Assembly: GCA_963677415.2 (NCBI GenBank)
Contig: CAXXFJ010000013.1
Span: 124,001 to 188,000 of the forward strand
DNA length: 64,000 nt
Direction: 5' to 3'
From: JAQUTK01 sp963677415
GTDB taxonomy: Bacteria > Bacteroidota > Bacteroidia > Bacteroidales > JAQUTK01
Positions 1 to 8,908 of the stretch are shown in pieces; the stretch's first letter is position 1, and each line of letters opens with the position of its first letter. Made by a program: the position numbers and the translations under genes. The notes below the pieces were generated by a model. That model ran no database searches, was not told the origin of the DNA, and was given only the letters and a program-made list of their open reading frames with translations.

Positions 1-152
1 TCAACACTTGAAGGGGGAGCATTCAGATGGAAAGTTACGAGTCCTTTTTGACTATCGGCATTTGTCGAATCCGCTGTCTTCTTTCCACCGCAGGCAACAA
101 GTGTCAGGGTAAGCAGTAGCAGGATGTGTTGGTGGTACTTAATGTGTTTCAT
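1..152 (-). CDS. 6-bladed beta-propeller lipoprotein, copy 9 (5' part only)
   Basis: The gene starts at 152 and runs off the left edge, so only about 50 residues are visible. They comprise a lipoprotein signal peptide with lipobox LVAC (Cys21), the GGKKTADSTNADSQKG linker and the start of the conserved VTFHLNAPP segment. The N-terminus matches the copy at 1406-2641 best, including KTADST. It lies 19 bp downstream of the copy at 172-1386 with the same spacer as the rest of the array, so the array continues outside the window. The lipidated N-terminus predicts membrane anchoring facing the periplasm or cell surface. Its true length and number of further copies cannot be seen. Confidence 0.85.
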   Translation of the reverse strand, partial: MKHIKYHQHILLLLTLTLVACGGKKTADSTNADSQKGLVTFHLNAPPSSV

Positions 153-171
153 TCTTCAAGTATTTTTATGT

Positions 172-1386
172 TTATTCTTTCCAGTAGAAAGTTCGGATAA
201 TCGGGTTAGCATCATCAGACAATGGTTCTAACAGGCGTTGGAACTTTCCTTCCTGATCTTTCAATTTGGCTTTTACACCTTCGGTAAAGTAGCTGTTGTA
301 TATTTCTGTATCATTCTTCAGGTCTTCGACGGAGAGGCAATTAATATCCTCATTACCAGAATTAGGAACTAAAATATTGGGGCCACCATCCAAATCATTA
401 ACGATATAGTCTGCATAGTATGTCGTTTTTCCTGTTTTCATATCACATAACATCCAATAATTGGTCTTGTTCTCAATCGAAGTATAATAGCGAATATATA
501 AAAGTATTTTATTCTTTAAAACATGCATTCTCAAGATTAATGGTTGATGTAACATTTCTTCTTCTGTATCTTCATAAAAATCAGCATAAACATACTTATT
601 CTCTGGGCTAAACAAACAATATGGACGAATTTCATTGTTATATGCTTCAAAAACGGTATCAGAACAAAGAACATTCCACATGAAGAAGGCATCTTTCGAT
701 GTATAAGTAACTCCGCCTAGTCCGGGTGCAGCGTAACCATTTATTTCTTTATATTTTTCATCCTGTGCATTCCAATATTGAATTACTTGACTGCTAACCC
801 TATTAATACATTTTATTTTATCAGTACGGGTATCTATGATGTATATGGAATCACGAGTATAAATGCAAGCATCTTTATTATAGACTAAGGACATAATAGT
901 ATAGTCCTTTCCTGTTAATGATTTTACATATCTCCCGTTTTCATCGTAGACAATAATTATTCTGCCGCTTGAGTAACAATAGACCCAATTAGTCGTTATA
1001 TCAACTCTGACTTTTCGGTTGTCGTTGCTCGGCCACATATATTCTTCCGGTCCTTGACCACATTTACCAACCTGATGTAGAAGATATCCATTATTGTCAA
1101 AACAGAATATATTCTTGTTGACAATCGTATAGAATCGATCTCCATACTGGACACCATCTTTTGTTAATGTCTCCTTCGTTGTTTCCAACGCTACATAACT
1201 CACGCTATCCGCTATTTCAGATAGCAGCAGCGGTTCAACAGTTGAGGGCGGAGCATTCAGATGGAAAGTGACGAGTCCGTTTTGACTATCGGCATTTGCT
1301 GAATCAGCTGACTTCTTTCCTCCGCAGGCAATAAGTGTCAGGGTAAGCAGTAGCAGGATGTGTTGGTGGTAGCTAGTGTATTTCAT
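172..1386 (-). CDS. 6-bladed beta-propeller lipoprotein, copy 8
   Basis: A 404-residue lipoprotein with a signal peptide ending in lipobox LIAC (Cys21), then a family N-terminus (DSVSYVALETT, about residues 60-72) and repeated blade-like segments such as CFDNNGYLLHQVG and VYDENGRYVKSLTG. The C-terminus (AKLKDQEGKFQRLLEPL, TFYWKE) is shared by the whole array. I recognise the 6-bladed beta-propeller (DUF5128/DUF4934-like) family of Bacteroidetes, whose ligands are mostly unknown. Residues 1 to about 155 are almost identical to the copy at 2661-3875, including at DNA level, but the second half differs (TIMSLVYNKDACIYTRDS). It belongs to subtype A with the copies at 2661 and 5165. Confidence 0.9.
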   Translation of the reverse strand: MKYTSYHQHILLLLTLTLIACGGKKSADSANADSQNGLVTFHLNAPPSTVEPLLLSEIADSVSYVALETTKETLTKDGVQYGDRFYTIVNKNIFCFDNNGYLLHQVGKCGQGPEEYMWPSNDNRKVRVDITTNWVYCYSSGRIIIVYDENGRYVKSLTGKDYTIMSLVYNKDACIYTRDSIYIIDTRTDKIKCINRVSSQVIQYWNAQDEKYKEINGYAAPGLGGVTYTSKDAFFMWNVLCSDTVFEAYNNEIRPYCLFSPENKYVYADFYEDTEEEMLHQPLILRMHVLKNKILLYIRYYTSIENKTNYWMLCDMKTGKTTYYADYIVNDLDGGPNILVPNSGNEDINCLSVEDLKNDTEIYNSYFTEGVKAKLKDQEGKFQRLLEPLSDDANPIIRTFYWKE

Positions 1387-1405
1387 TCTTCAAGTATTTT
1401 TATGT

Positions 1406-2641
1406 TTATTCTTTCCAGTGAATAGTGCGGATGATTGGGTTGGCATCATCAACCAACGGTTCTAATAGGCGCTGGAATTTGCCTTCCTGGTCCTTTAGCT
1501 TTGCTTCCACACCTTCGGTAAAATAGCTGTTGTATATCTCTTCATCGTTTTTCAGGTCCTCAACTGAGAGGCTATAAATATCATTGCTAGCCAAAATATT
1601 TGGTCCTCCATCTAAGTCATTTATAATAGAGTTTGTGTGGTATGTCACATTGCCATCTTTTAAGTTGCACACAACCCAGTAATTATAATCTTCAGATGGA
1701 ATGTATTGTACATACAAGAGAAGTTTATCTTTAAATACATACATTCCAAGAATGAGTGGTTGATTCTTTCTATTCACGATCTCTCCTTCATTGACAAATA
1801 AATTTTTTAATTCATATTTATTTATCGGGCATAACAGACAAAAAGGAGAGACTTTACCCTCATGTGCCGTATATACTGTATCATGCTCAAATATATTCCA
1901 TTCATAATATGTATCTTTAGTCTGATATGAAACGGGCTGCATTTCTCGCAAAATATACATTTCTTTATTCATTTTACTATACCCTTGAATCTCATCCATC
2001 AATTTCTTATTCCATTCTTTTACGAACTCTTTACTGAATCTGTCAATATTCACTTTTTTGTTTGTTCGCTCATCTATAATGGTAATCGGATTTAACATTA
2101 CAGCCTCAGCCCCGAAATATATGAGATGGTTATAGACTAATTTACAAGCATAATTATGAAATTCGCCTGTCAAAGTCTTTACATACTTCCCATTTTCATC
2201 ATAGATGAGTGTGCGATGATCTGTTGAAAAACAATAGACCCAATTATTTGTAACATCAACCCTAAAGGTATTGAGATAATTGCGAGACATAACATACTCC
2301 TGTGGACCTCTTCCTACTTGACCAACCTGATGCAAAAACTTTCCAGTCTTATCAAAGCAAAGGATATTACTTTCAAAACAGCAATAATACCGATCTCCAT
2401 ACTGAACACCATCTTTTGTTAATGTCTCCTTCGTTGTTTCTAACGCCACATAACTCACGCTGTCGGCCAGTTCGGAGAGTAGCAGCGGTTCAACAGTTGA
2501 AGGGGGAGCATTCAGATGGAAAGTTACGAGTCCTTTTTGACTATCGGCATTTGTCGAATCCGCTGTCTTCTTTCCACCGCAGGCAACAAGTGTCAGGGTA
2601 AGCAGTAGCAAGATGTGTTGGTGGTACCTAATATGTTTCAT
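1406..2641 (-). CDS. 6-bladed beta-propeller lipoprotein, copy 7
   Basis: A 411-residue paralog with lipobox LVAC (Cys21). It shares the array's first 80 or so residues and the C-terminal AKLKDQEGKFQRLLEPL segment. The middle is distinctive: CCFESNILCFDKTGKFLHQVG, then FHNYACKLVYNHLIYFGAE, and a long MDEIQGYSKMNKEMYILREM stretch not found in subtype A. The signal peptide and linker (KTADSTNADSQKG) match the truncated copy at the left edge, so a subtype-B/subtype-A pair seems to have been duplicated: the distance from copy 8 to copy 6 is 2,489 bp and from copy 6 to copy 4 is 2,504 bp. Function is unknown beyond a predicted lipid-anchored propeller. Confidence 0.9.
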   Translation of the reverse strand: MKHIRYHQHILLLLTLTLVACGGKKTADSTNADSQKGLVTFHLNAPPSTVEPLLLSELADSVSYVALETTKETLTKDGVQYGDRYYCCFESNILCFDKTGKFLHQVGQVGRGPQEYVMSRNYLNTFRVDVTNNWVYCFSTDHRTLIYDENGKYVKTLTGEFHNYACKLVYNHLIYFGAEAVMLNPITIIDERTNKKVNIDRFSKEFVKEWNKKLMDEIQGYSKMNKEMYILREMQPVSYQTKDTYYEWNIFEHDTVYTAHEGKVSPFCLLCPINKYELKNLFVNEGEIVNRKNQPLILGMYVFKDKLLLYVQYIPSEDYNYWVVCNLKDGNVTYHTNSIINDLDGGPNILASNDIYSLSVEDLKNDEEIYNSYFTEGVEAKLKDQEGKFQRLLEPLVDDANPIIRTIHWKE

Positions 2642-2660
2642 TCTTCAAGTATTTTTATGT

Positions 2661-3875
2661 TTATTCTTTCCAGTGAATAGTGCGGATGATAGGATTGGCA
2701 TCATCAGCCAATGGTTCTAATAGCCGCTGGAACTTTCCTTCTTGATCTTTTAGCTTTGCTTGTATGCCTTCAGTGAAGTAGCTGTTGTATATCTCTTCAT
2801 CATTTTTGAGATCTTCGACCGATAGGCTATAGATATCTTCATTACCAGAATTAGGAAATAAAATATTGGGGCCACCATCCAAATCATTAACGATATAGTC
2901 TGCATAGTATGTCGTTTTTCCTGTTTTCATATCACATAACATCAAATAATTAGTCTTGTTCTCAATCGAAGTATAATAGCGGATATATAAAAGTATTATA
3001 TTCTTTAAAACATACATTCTCAAGATTAATGGTTGGTCTAACATTGCTTCTTCTGTATCTTCGTAAAAATCTTCATAAACATATTTATTCTCTGGGCTTA
3101 ACAAACAATAAGGACGAATTTCGTTGTTATATGCTTCAAAAACGGTATCAGAACGAAGAACATCCCACATGAAGAAGGCATCTTTCGATGTATAAGTAAC
3201 TCCGAATAGTCCAGGTGCAAAGTAGCGATTTATTTCTTTATGTTTTTCATCCTGTGCATTCCAATATTGAATTACTTGACTACTAACCCTATTGATACCT
3301 ACTATTTTATCAGTACGGGTATCTATGATGTATATGGAATCACGAGCATAAATGCAAGCATTGCGATTATAGATTATGGACATAAAATTATAGTCCTTTC
3401 CTGTTAATGATTTTACATATTTCCCGTTTTCATCGTAGACAATAATTATTCTGCCGCTTGAGTAACAATAGACCCAATTAGTCGTTATATCAACTCTGAC
3501 TTTTCGGTTGTCGTTGCTCGGCCACATATATTCTTCCGGTCCTTGACCACATTTACCAACCTGATGTAGAAGATATCCATTATTGTCAAAACAGAATATA
3601 TTCTTGTTGACAATCGTATAGAATCGATCTCCATACTGGACACCATCTTTTGTTAATGTCTCCTTCGTTGTTTCCAACGCTACATAACTCACGCTATCCG
3701 CTATTTCAGATAGCAGCAGCGGTTCAACAGTTGAGGGCGGAGCATTCAGATGGAAAGTGACGAGTCCGTTTTGACTATCGGCATTTGCTGAATCAGCTGA
3801 CTTCTTTCCTCCGCAGGCAATAAGTGTCAGGGTAAGCAGTAGCAGGATGTGTTGGTGGTAGCTAGTGTATTTCAT
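2661..3875 (-). CDS. 6-bladed beta-propeller lipoprotein, copy 6 (mosaic)
   Basis: A 404-residue subtype-A copy with lipobox LIAC (Cys21). Its first 155 or so residues are essentially identical to copy 8, including NGYLLHQVGKCGQG and SSGRIIIVYDENG. From about residue 160 it instead follows copy 4 (MSIIYNRNACIYARDSIYI, KHKEIN, YFAPGLFGV, MLDQPLILRMYVLKN) with only scattered differences. This mosaic is direct evidence of recombination or gene conversion between array members. The last residues are TIHWKE, whereas copies 4 and 8 end in TFYWKE, so a second exchange near the 3' end is possible. Confidence 0.9.
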   Translation of the reverse strand: MKYTSYHQHILLLLTLTLIACGGKKSADSANADSQNGLVTFHLNAPPSTVEPLLLSEIADSVSYVALETTKETLTKDGVQYGDRFYTIVNKNIFCFDNNGYLLHQVGKCGQGPEEYMWPSNDNRKVRVDITTNWVYCYSSGRIIIVYDENGKYVKSLTGKDYNFMSIIYNRNACIYARDSIYIIDTRTDKIVGINRVSSQVIQYWNAQDEKHKEINRYFAPGLFGVTYTSKDAFFMWDVLRSDTVFEAYNNEIRPYCLLSPENKYVYEDFYEDTEEAMLDQPLILRMYVLKNIILLYIRYYTSIENKTNYLMLCDMKTGKTTYYADYIVNDLDGGPNILFPNSGNEDIYSLSVEDLKNDEEIYNSYFTEGIQAKLKDQEGKFQRLLEPLADDANPIIRTIHWKE

Positions 3876-3894
3876 TCTTCAAGTATTTTTATGT

Positions 3895-5145
3895 TTATTC
3901 TTTCCAGTGAATAGTGCGGATGATTGGGTTGGCATCATCAGCCAATGGTTCAAATAAACGCTGGAATTTGCCCTCTTGATCTTTTAGCTTTGCCTCCACT
4001 CCTTCAGTGAAGAATCCTTTGTATACCTCTTCGTCATTTTTTAGATCCTCAACAGAGAGGCAATAGATGTTTTTGCGAGTTACAATATTCGGCCCACTAT
4101 CCAAATCATTCACAATATAATTTGTATAATATGTAACACTACCATCCTTCAAGTCGCACAACACCCAATAATTAACCCGATCACTTTGAGAAATATAAAG
4201 AGGTTCTGGTTTGCATTGATCCATGGAAGAATAATATCGCACATATAAGAGAAGTTTGTCTTTTAAAACATGCATTACCAACACTAATGGTCGAAGTAGA
4301 AAAGAATATGCATTATTATACTTATCCTCCGGGACGTATTTGTTTTTTTGTATTATCAGACATAATGGGCGCACTTCCTTGCCCCGTGCCTCAAATACTG
4401 TATCACAGTCTAAAACACCAAATCTGTAATAGGCATCAGACGAAGAGGGTGGAGATACTGTTGACATCCCCAACTGATTCTGTCCCGGTACTTTGTTTTT
4501 ATCTCTTAGTTCTTTCAAATACTTTTTCTTCTCATCAATTTGTGTTTTGCTCATTCTATCAGTATTCACTTTCTCATTGTTGAGCCCATCGATAATATCT
4601 ATTTTATAGGTGTCTTCATCATAAACATAAATCAGATTATTATAAACCATACGAATAGGATCATGCACTTGTTTTCCTTTCAAACGCTTTACATACCTTC
4701 CATTTTCATCGTAAACGACTGCACCATCGGATGAGTGGCAGTATACCCAATTATTTATAGCATCGACCCGAAAGAACTCATTCCTTGGCCAGGGATTATA
4801 CTCCTCAGGACCTTTGCCGAAATTACCAACTTGATGCATATACTTTCCATCTTTATTAAAGCAAAGAATCTTGTTATTGGTAGCAGTGTAAAACCGGTCT
4901 CCATACTGAACACCATCTTGTGTCAATGTCTCTTTTGTTGTTTCCAAAGCCACGTAACTCACACTGTCCGCTAGTTCGGATAGCAGCAGCGGCTCAACAG
5001 TTGAAGGGGGAGCATTCAGATGGAAAGTGACGAGTCCTTTTTGACTATCGGCATTTGCTGAATCAGCTGATTTCTTTCCACCGCAGGCGAAAAGTGTCAG
5101 AGTGAGCAGAAGCAGGATGTATTGGTGGTAGCTAATGTGTTTCAT
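3895..5145 (-). CDS. 6-bladed beta-propeller lipoprotein, copy 5
   Basis: At 416 residues this is the longest copy, with lipobox LFAC (Cys21). After the shared N-terminus it has its own blade sequences (ATNNKILCFNKDGKYMHQVG, FFRVDAINNWVYC, GAVVYDENGRYVKRLKG), a charged insert (KTQIDEKKKYLKELRDKN) and a serine-rich TVSPPSSSDAYYRFG. Near residues 320-335 it has an extra loop (SSMDQCKPEPLYISQSDR) that adds the length. The C-terminus returns to the common KLKDQEGKFQRLFEPLADD, TIHWKE. The spacer to copy 6 is the usual 19 bp; the spacer before its own start differs by one base from the others. Confidence 0.9.
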   Translation of the reverse strand: MKHISYHQYILLLLTLTLFACGGKKSADSANADSQKGLVTFHLNAPPSTVEPLLLSELADSVSYVALETTKETLTQDGVQYGDRFYTATNNKILCFNKDGKYMHQVGNFGKGPEEYNPWPRNEFFRVDAINNWVYCHSSDGAVVYDENGRYVKRLKGKQVHDPIRMVYNNLIYVYDEDTYKIDIIDGLNNEKVNTDRMSKTQIDEKKKYLKELRDKNKVPGQNQLGMSTVSPPSSSDAYYRFGVLDCDTVFEARGKEVRPLCLIIQKNKYVPEDKYNNAYSFLLRPLVLVMHVLKDKLLLYVRYYSSMDQCKPEPLYISQSDRVNYWVLCDLKDGSVTYYTNYIVNDLDSGPNIVTRKNIYCLSVEDLKNDEEVYKGFFTEGVEAKLKDQEGKFQRLFEPLADDANPIIRTIHWKE

Positions 5146-5164
5146 TCTTCAAGTGTTTTTATGT

Positions 5165-6379
5165 TTATTCTTTCCAGTAGAAAGTTCGGATAATCGGGTT
5201 GGCATCATCAGCCAATGGTTTTAATAGGCGTTGGAACTTTCCTTCTTGATCTTTTAGCTTTGCTTGTATGCCTTCAGTGAAGTAGCTGTTGTATATCTCT
5301 TCATCATTTTTGAAATCTTCGACCGATAGGCTATAGATATCTTCATTACCAGAATTAGGAAATAAAATATTGGGGCCACCATCCAAATCATTAACGATAT
5401 AGTCTGCATAGCATGTCGTTTTTCCTGTTTTCATATCACATAACATCAAATAATTAGTCTTGTTCTCAATCGAAGTATAATAGCGGATATATAAAAGTAT
5501 TTTATTCTTTAAAACATACATTCTCAAGATTAATGGTTGGTCTAACATTGCTTCTTCTGTATCTTCGTATATATCAGCATAAACATATTTATTCTCTGGG
5601 CTTAACAAACAATATGGACGAATTTCATTGTTATATGCTTCTAAAACGGTATCAGAACGAAGAACATCCCACATGAAGAAGGCATCTTTCGATGTATAAG
5701 TAACTCCGAATAGTCCAGGTGCAAAGTAAGCATTTATTTCTTTATGTTTTTCATCCTGTGCATTCCAATATTGAATTACTTGACTACTAACCCTATTGAT
5801 ACCTACTATTTTATCAGTACGGGTATCTATGATGTATATGGAATCACGAGCATAAATGCAAGCATTGCGATTATAGATTATGGACATATAATTATAGTCC
5901 TTTCCTGTTAAAGATTTTACATATTTCCCGTTTTCATCGTAAACAATAATCATTTGGCTTAATGAGTAACAATAGACCCAATTAGTCGTTATATCAACTC
6001 TGAAATATCGGTAGTCGTTGCTAGACCAAATATATTCTTCCGGTCCTTGACCACATTTACCAACCTGATGTAGAAGTTTCCCATTATTGTCAAAACAGAA
6101 TATGTTTTTGTTGACAATCGTATAGAATCGATCTCCATACTGGACACCATCTTTTGTCAATGTCTCCTTCGTTGTCTCCAACGCAACGTAGCTCACACTA
6201 TCCGCCAGTTCGGATAGTAGCAGCGGTTCAACTTTTGAAGGGGGAGCATTCAGATGGAAAGTTACGAGTCCTTTTTGACTATCGACATTTGCCGAATCAG
6301 CTGACTTCTTTCCTCCGCAGGCAACAAGTGTCAGGGTAAGCAGTAGCAGGATGTGTTGGTGGTAGCTAGTGTATTTCAT
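5165..6379 (-). CDS. 6-bladed beta-propeller lipoprotein, copy 4
   Basis: A 404-residue subtype-A copy with lipobox LVAC (Cys21). It differs from copies 6 and 8 in the first half (PPSKVE, NNGKLLHQVG, YIWSSNDYRYFRVDITTNW, LSQMIIVYDENG) but is nearly identical to copy 6 in the second half, so it is the probable partner in the mosaic. Single differences include AYFAPG, VLEAYNNE, YADIYED, TTCYADY and EDFKND. The C-terminus reads FQRLLKPLADD and ends TFYWKE, as in copy 8. It is predicted to be a lipid-anchored propeller like its neighbours; no catalytic motif is evident. Confidence 0.9.
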   Translation of the reverse strand: MKYTSYHQHILLLLTLTLVACGGKKSADSANVDSQKGLVTFHLNAPPSKVEPLLLSELADSVSYVALETTKETLTKDGVQYGDRFYTIVNKNIFCFDNNGKLLHQVGKCGQGPEEYIWSSNDYRYFRVDITTNWVYCYSLSQMIIVYDENGKYVKSLTGKDYNYMSIIYNRNACIYARDSIYIIDTRTDKIVGINRVSSQVIQYWNAQDEKHKEINAYFAPGLFGVTYTSKDAFFMWDVLRSDTVLEAYNNEIRPYCLLSPENKYVYADIYEDTEEAMLDQPLILRMYVLKNKILLYIRYYTSIENKTNYLMLCDMKTGKTTCYADYIVNDLDGGPNILFPNSGNEDIYSLSVEDFKNDEEIYNSYFTEGIQAKLKDQEGKFQRLLKPLADDANPIIRTFYWKE

Positions 6380-6398
6380 TCTTCAAGTATTTTTATGT

Positions 6399-7640
6399 TT
6401 ATTCTTTCCAGTGAAAGGTTCGGATGATCGGATTGGCATCATCAGCCAATGGCTCGAAGAGGCGTTGGAACTTTCCTTCCTGATCTTTCAGCTTTGCTTC
6501 AACATTTGGAGTAAAGTAGCTGTTGTATATTTCTTCATCGTTCTTCAGATCTTCAACAGAAATATTACTCATCATATTATATCTGCACATAACATTAGGT
6601 CCACCATCTAAGTCGTTTATGATATAATAGGGATGATATGTCACACTTCCATTTTTCAAGTCACAGACAACCAAATACATACAATTCGTTTCATGCTTAT
6701 TTCTATAGGCATTAACATCATCAATTGATTTGAAGTATGCTACAAACAAGAGAAGCTTATTATTGCAAACCTCCATATCGAAAATTAGCGGTTGAAGAAG
6801 AAATGCTTTGCTATCATTATTATACAGATCATCCATTGTATATTTGTTTTCAGGAATTATCCGACAAAGAGGCTTTACTTCTTTTCCCTTCGCCATCATA
6901 ACGGTGTCGTAGAAAACATTCCAAGAGTAGAATGCGTCTTTAGATATTTTGTATATAGGCATTATCCCTCCAGAATAGGCTATTCTGCCGTCAGGATGTT
7001 TTTGATTCTGTTCTCTCCAGAACGTCATGTTCTTTTCTATTGCTTCTTTATTGTTCGTCATACGTTGGTTGGTGCGAAAGTCAACGATTTCTATCGCAGG
7101 ATTAGTAGTCGGAACAAAATAAGCCAGTTCATTATATATAAATTCAGGAAAGAAATCCCATCCTTTTTCTCTCTTGATGCTCTTAACGAATTTCCCGTTT
7201 TCATCATAAACCTGTGTTTTTTCATTCGAATCACAATAGGCCCAATTAGTTATAGGATCAGGGCGGCATGAAATCCACAGATACTCCTCTGGACCATTTC
7301 CTCTCCTGCCTATCTGATGCAAGTATTTTCCGCTTTTGTCAAAGCAAATAAGTCTATCTTCATTTGCAGAAACAGAAACAGAATAGTAGCGTTCCCCATA
7401 CACACGGGCATAACTTATCAATGACTCCTTTGTTGTCTCCAACGCCACATAGCTTACACTGTCCGCTAGTTCGGATAACAGTAGTGGCTCGACACTTGAA
7501 GGTGGGGCATTCAGATGGAAAGTGACGAGTCCGTTTTGAATATCCGCATTTGTCGAATCCGCTGACTTCTTTCCGCCACATGCATAAAGCGTCAAGGTGA
7601 GCAGTAGTAGGATGTGTTGGTTGTACCTAATGTGTTTCAT
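6399..7640 (-). CDS. 6-bladed beta-propeller lipoprotein, copy 3
   Basis: A 413-residue copy with lipobox LYAC (Cys21). With copy 1 it forms subtype C: both lack the ETLTKDGVQYGDR segment and have ESLISYA, EDRLICFDKSGK, LHQIGRRGNGPEEY, ISCRPDPITNWAY and a block with IEIVDFRTNQR, IIPENKYT and MEVCNNKLLL. Only the first 70 or so residues and the last 45 match the other subtypes. Copies 1 and 3 are separated by the unrelated copy 2, which suggests shuffling or duplication followed by replacement. The gene ends TFHWKE. Confidence 0.9.
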   Translation of the reverse strand: MKHIRYNQHILLLLTLTLYACGGKKSADSTNADIQNGLVTFHLNAPPSSVEPLLLSELADSVSYVALETTKESLISYARVYGERYYSVSVSANEDRLICFDKSGKYLHQIGRRGNGPEEYLWISCRPDPITNWAYCDSNEKTQVYDENGKFVKSIKREKGWDFFPEFIYNELAYFVPTTNPAIEIVDFRTNQRMTNNKEAIEKNMTFWREQNQKHPDGRIAYSGGIMPIYKISKDAFYSWNVFYDTVMMAKGKEVKPLCRIIPENKYTMDDLYNNDSKAFLLQPLIFDMEVCNNKLLLFVAYFKSIDDVNAYRNKHETNCMYLVVCDLKNGSVTYHPYYIINDLDGGPNVMCRYNMMSNISVEDLKNDEEIYNSYFTPNVEAKLKDQEGKFQRLFEPLADDANPIIRTFHWKE

Positions 7641-7659
7641 TCTTCAAGTATTTTTATGT

Positions 7660-8889
7660 TTATTCTTTCCAGTGAATAGTTCGAATGATTGGGTTAGCAT
7701 CATCTGCCAATGGTTCGAAAAGCCGCTGGAACTTTCCTTCTTGATCTTTTAGCTTTGCCTCCACTCCTTCGGAGAAGTAACTGTTGTATATCTCTTTATC
7801 GTTTTTGAGGTCTTCGACGGAGAGGCAATTGATATCCTTCTTGTTAACTAAGATATTGGGACCTCCATCCAGATCATTCACGATATTATATGAATGATAC
7901 GTAACACTTCCATCATTAAAGTTGCACACAACCCAGTATAAGTTTTCTTTTTTATCCACAAAACAGTCCTTCTCCGAAGTAGTATATTGTACACATAAGA
8001 GAAGCTTCTCTTTAAACACTTGCATTCTTAGTACCAGTGGTTGGTAAACCATTGATTTAGCAGGATCTGTATATTGATCTTCATATTTATATTTATTCTG
8101 AGTGTTTAACAGACAGAAAGGACGAAATTCCTTGTTTTGTGCTACAAATACAGTATCAGAATAATATACATACTGTAAGTAGTATGCATCTTTAGAGGAA
8201 TAACTTTTCAGAGAGTTTCCCGGTAGATAGCTTATCTGCTTGTCATAATTCTCTTGGTGGATAATCTTAATTTCTTTTAATATTTCATCGTTCGCCATCT
8301 TGATATTTATTACCTGATTGGTACGCATGTCAATTACATAAGAAGTATCTAGTTGATATAAATAGGCAATGTTGTCATATACCATTGTAACAGTTCTTTT
8401 ATGAAGTTGATCCGAACTCCGGCTACTCAGATATTTCCCATTTTCATCATATATGAGATATTTCCCTCCCATAACTCTGATATAGACCCAATTTGTAGTG
8501 ATATCCACGTTAAAAGCCCAATATTCGTTCCCATACCAGATATATTCGTCCGGTCCTTGACCGCGTCTACCAAACTGATGCAAGTACTTTCCATTTTTGT
8601 CAAAGCAACATAAACACTGATTAATAATGCTGTAAAACCGGTCTCCATACTGAACGCCATCTTTTGTCAATGTCTCTTTTGTTGTTTCCAAAGCCACGTA
8701 ACTCACACTATCCGCCAGTTCGGATAGTAGCAGCGGTTCAACTTTTGAAGGGGGAGCATTCAGATGGAAGGTGACGAGTCCTTTTTGACTATCGGCATTT
8801 GCTGAATCAGCTGACTTCTTTCCTCCGCAGGCAACAAGTGTCAGGGTAAGCAGTAGCAGGATGTGTTGGTGGTAGCTAGTGTATTTCAT
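7660..8889 (-). CDS. 6-bladed beta-propeller lipoprotein, copy 2
   Basis: A 409-residue copy with lipobox LVAC (Cys21). The N-terminus is that of subtype A (PPSKVE as in copy 4), but the interior is its own: SIINQCLCCFDKNGKYLHQFG, AFNVDITTNWVYIRVMGGKY, DNIAYLYQLDTSYVIDMRTN, YLPGNSLKSYSSKDAYYLQY and SEKDCFVDKKENLYW. The C-terminus is YNSYFSEGVEAKLKDQEGK ... TIHWKE. Conserved ends with a unique middle fit the array pattern. The ligand or partner is unknown. Confidence 0.9.
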   Translation of the reverse strand: MKYTSYHQHILLLLTLTLVACGGKKSADSANADSQKGLVTFHLNAPPSKVEPLLLSELADSVSYVALETTKETLTKDGVQYGDRFYSIINQCLCCFDKNGKYLHQFGRRGQGPDEYIWYGNEYWAFNVDITTNWVYIRVMGGKYLIYDENGKYLSSRSSDQLHKRTVTMVYDNIAYLYQLDTSYVIDMRTNQVINIKMANDEILKEIKIIHQENYDKQISYLPGNSLKSYSSKDAYYLQYVYYSDTVFVAQNKEFRPFCLLNTQNKYKYEDQYTDPAKSMVYQPLVLRMQVFKEKLLLCVQYTTSEKDCFVDKKENLYWVVCNFNDGSVTYHSYNIVNDLDGGPNILVNKKDINCLSVEDLKNDKEIYNSYFSEGVEAKLKDQEGKFQRLFEPLADDANPIIRTIHWKE

Positions 8890-8908
8890 TCTTCAAGTAT
8901 TTTTATGT

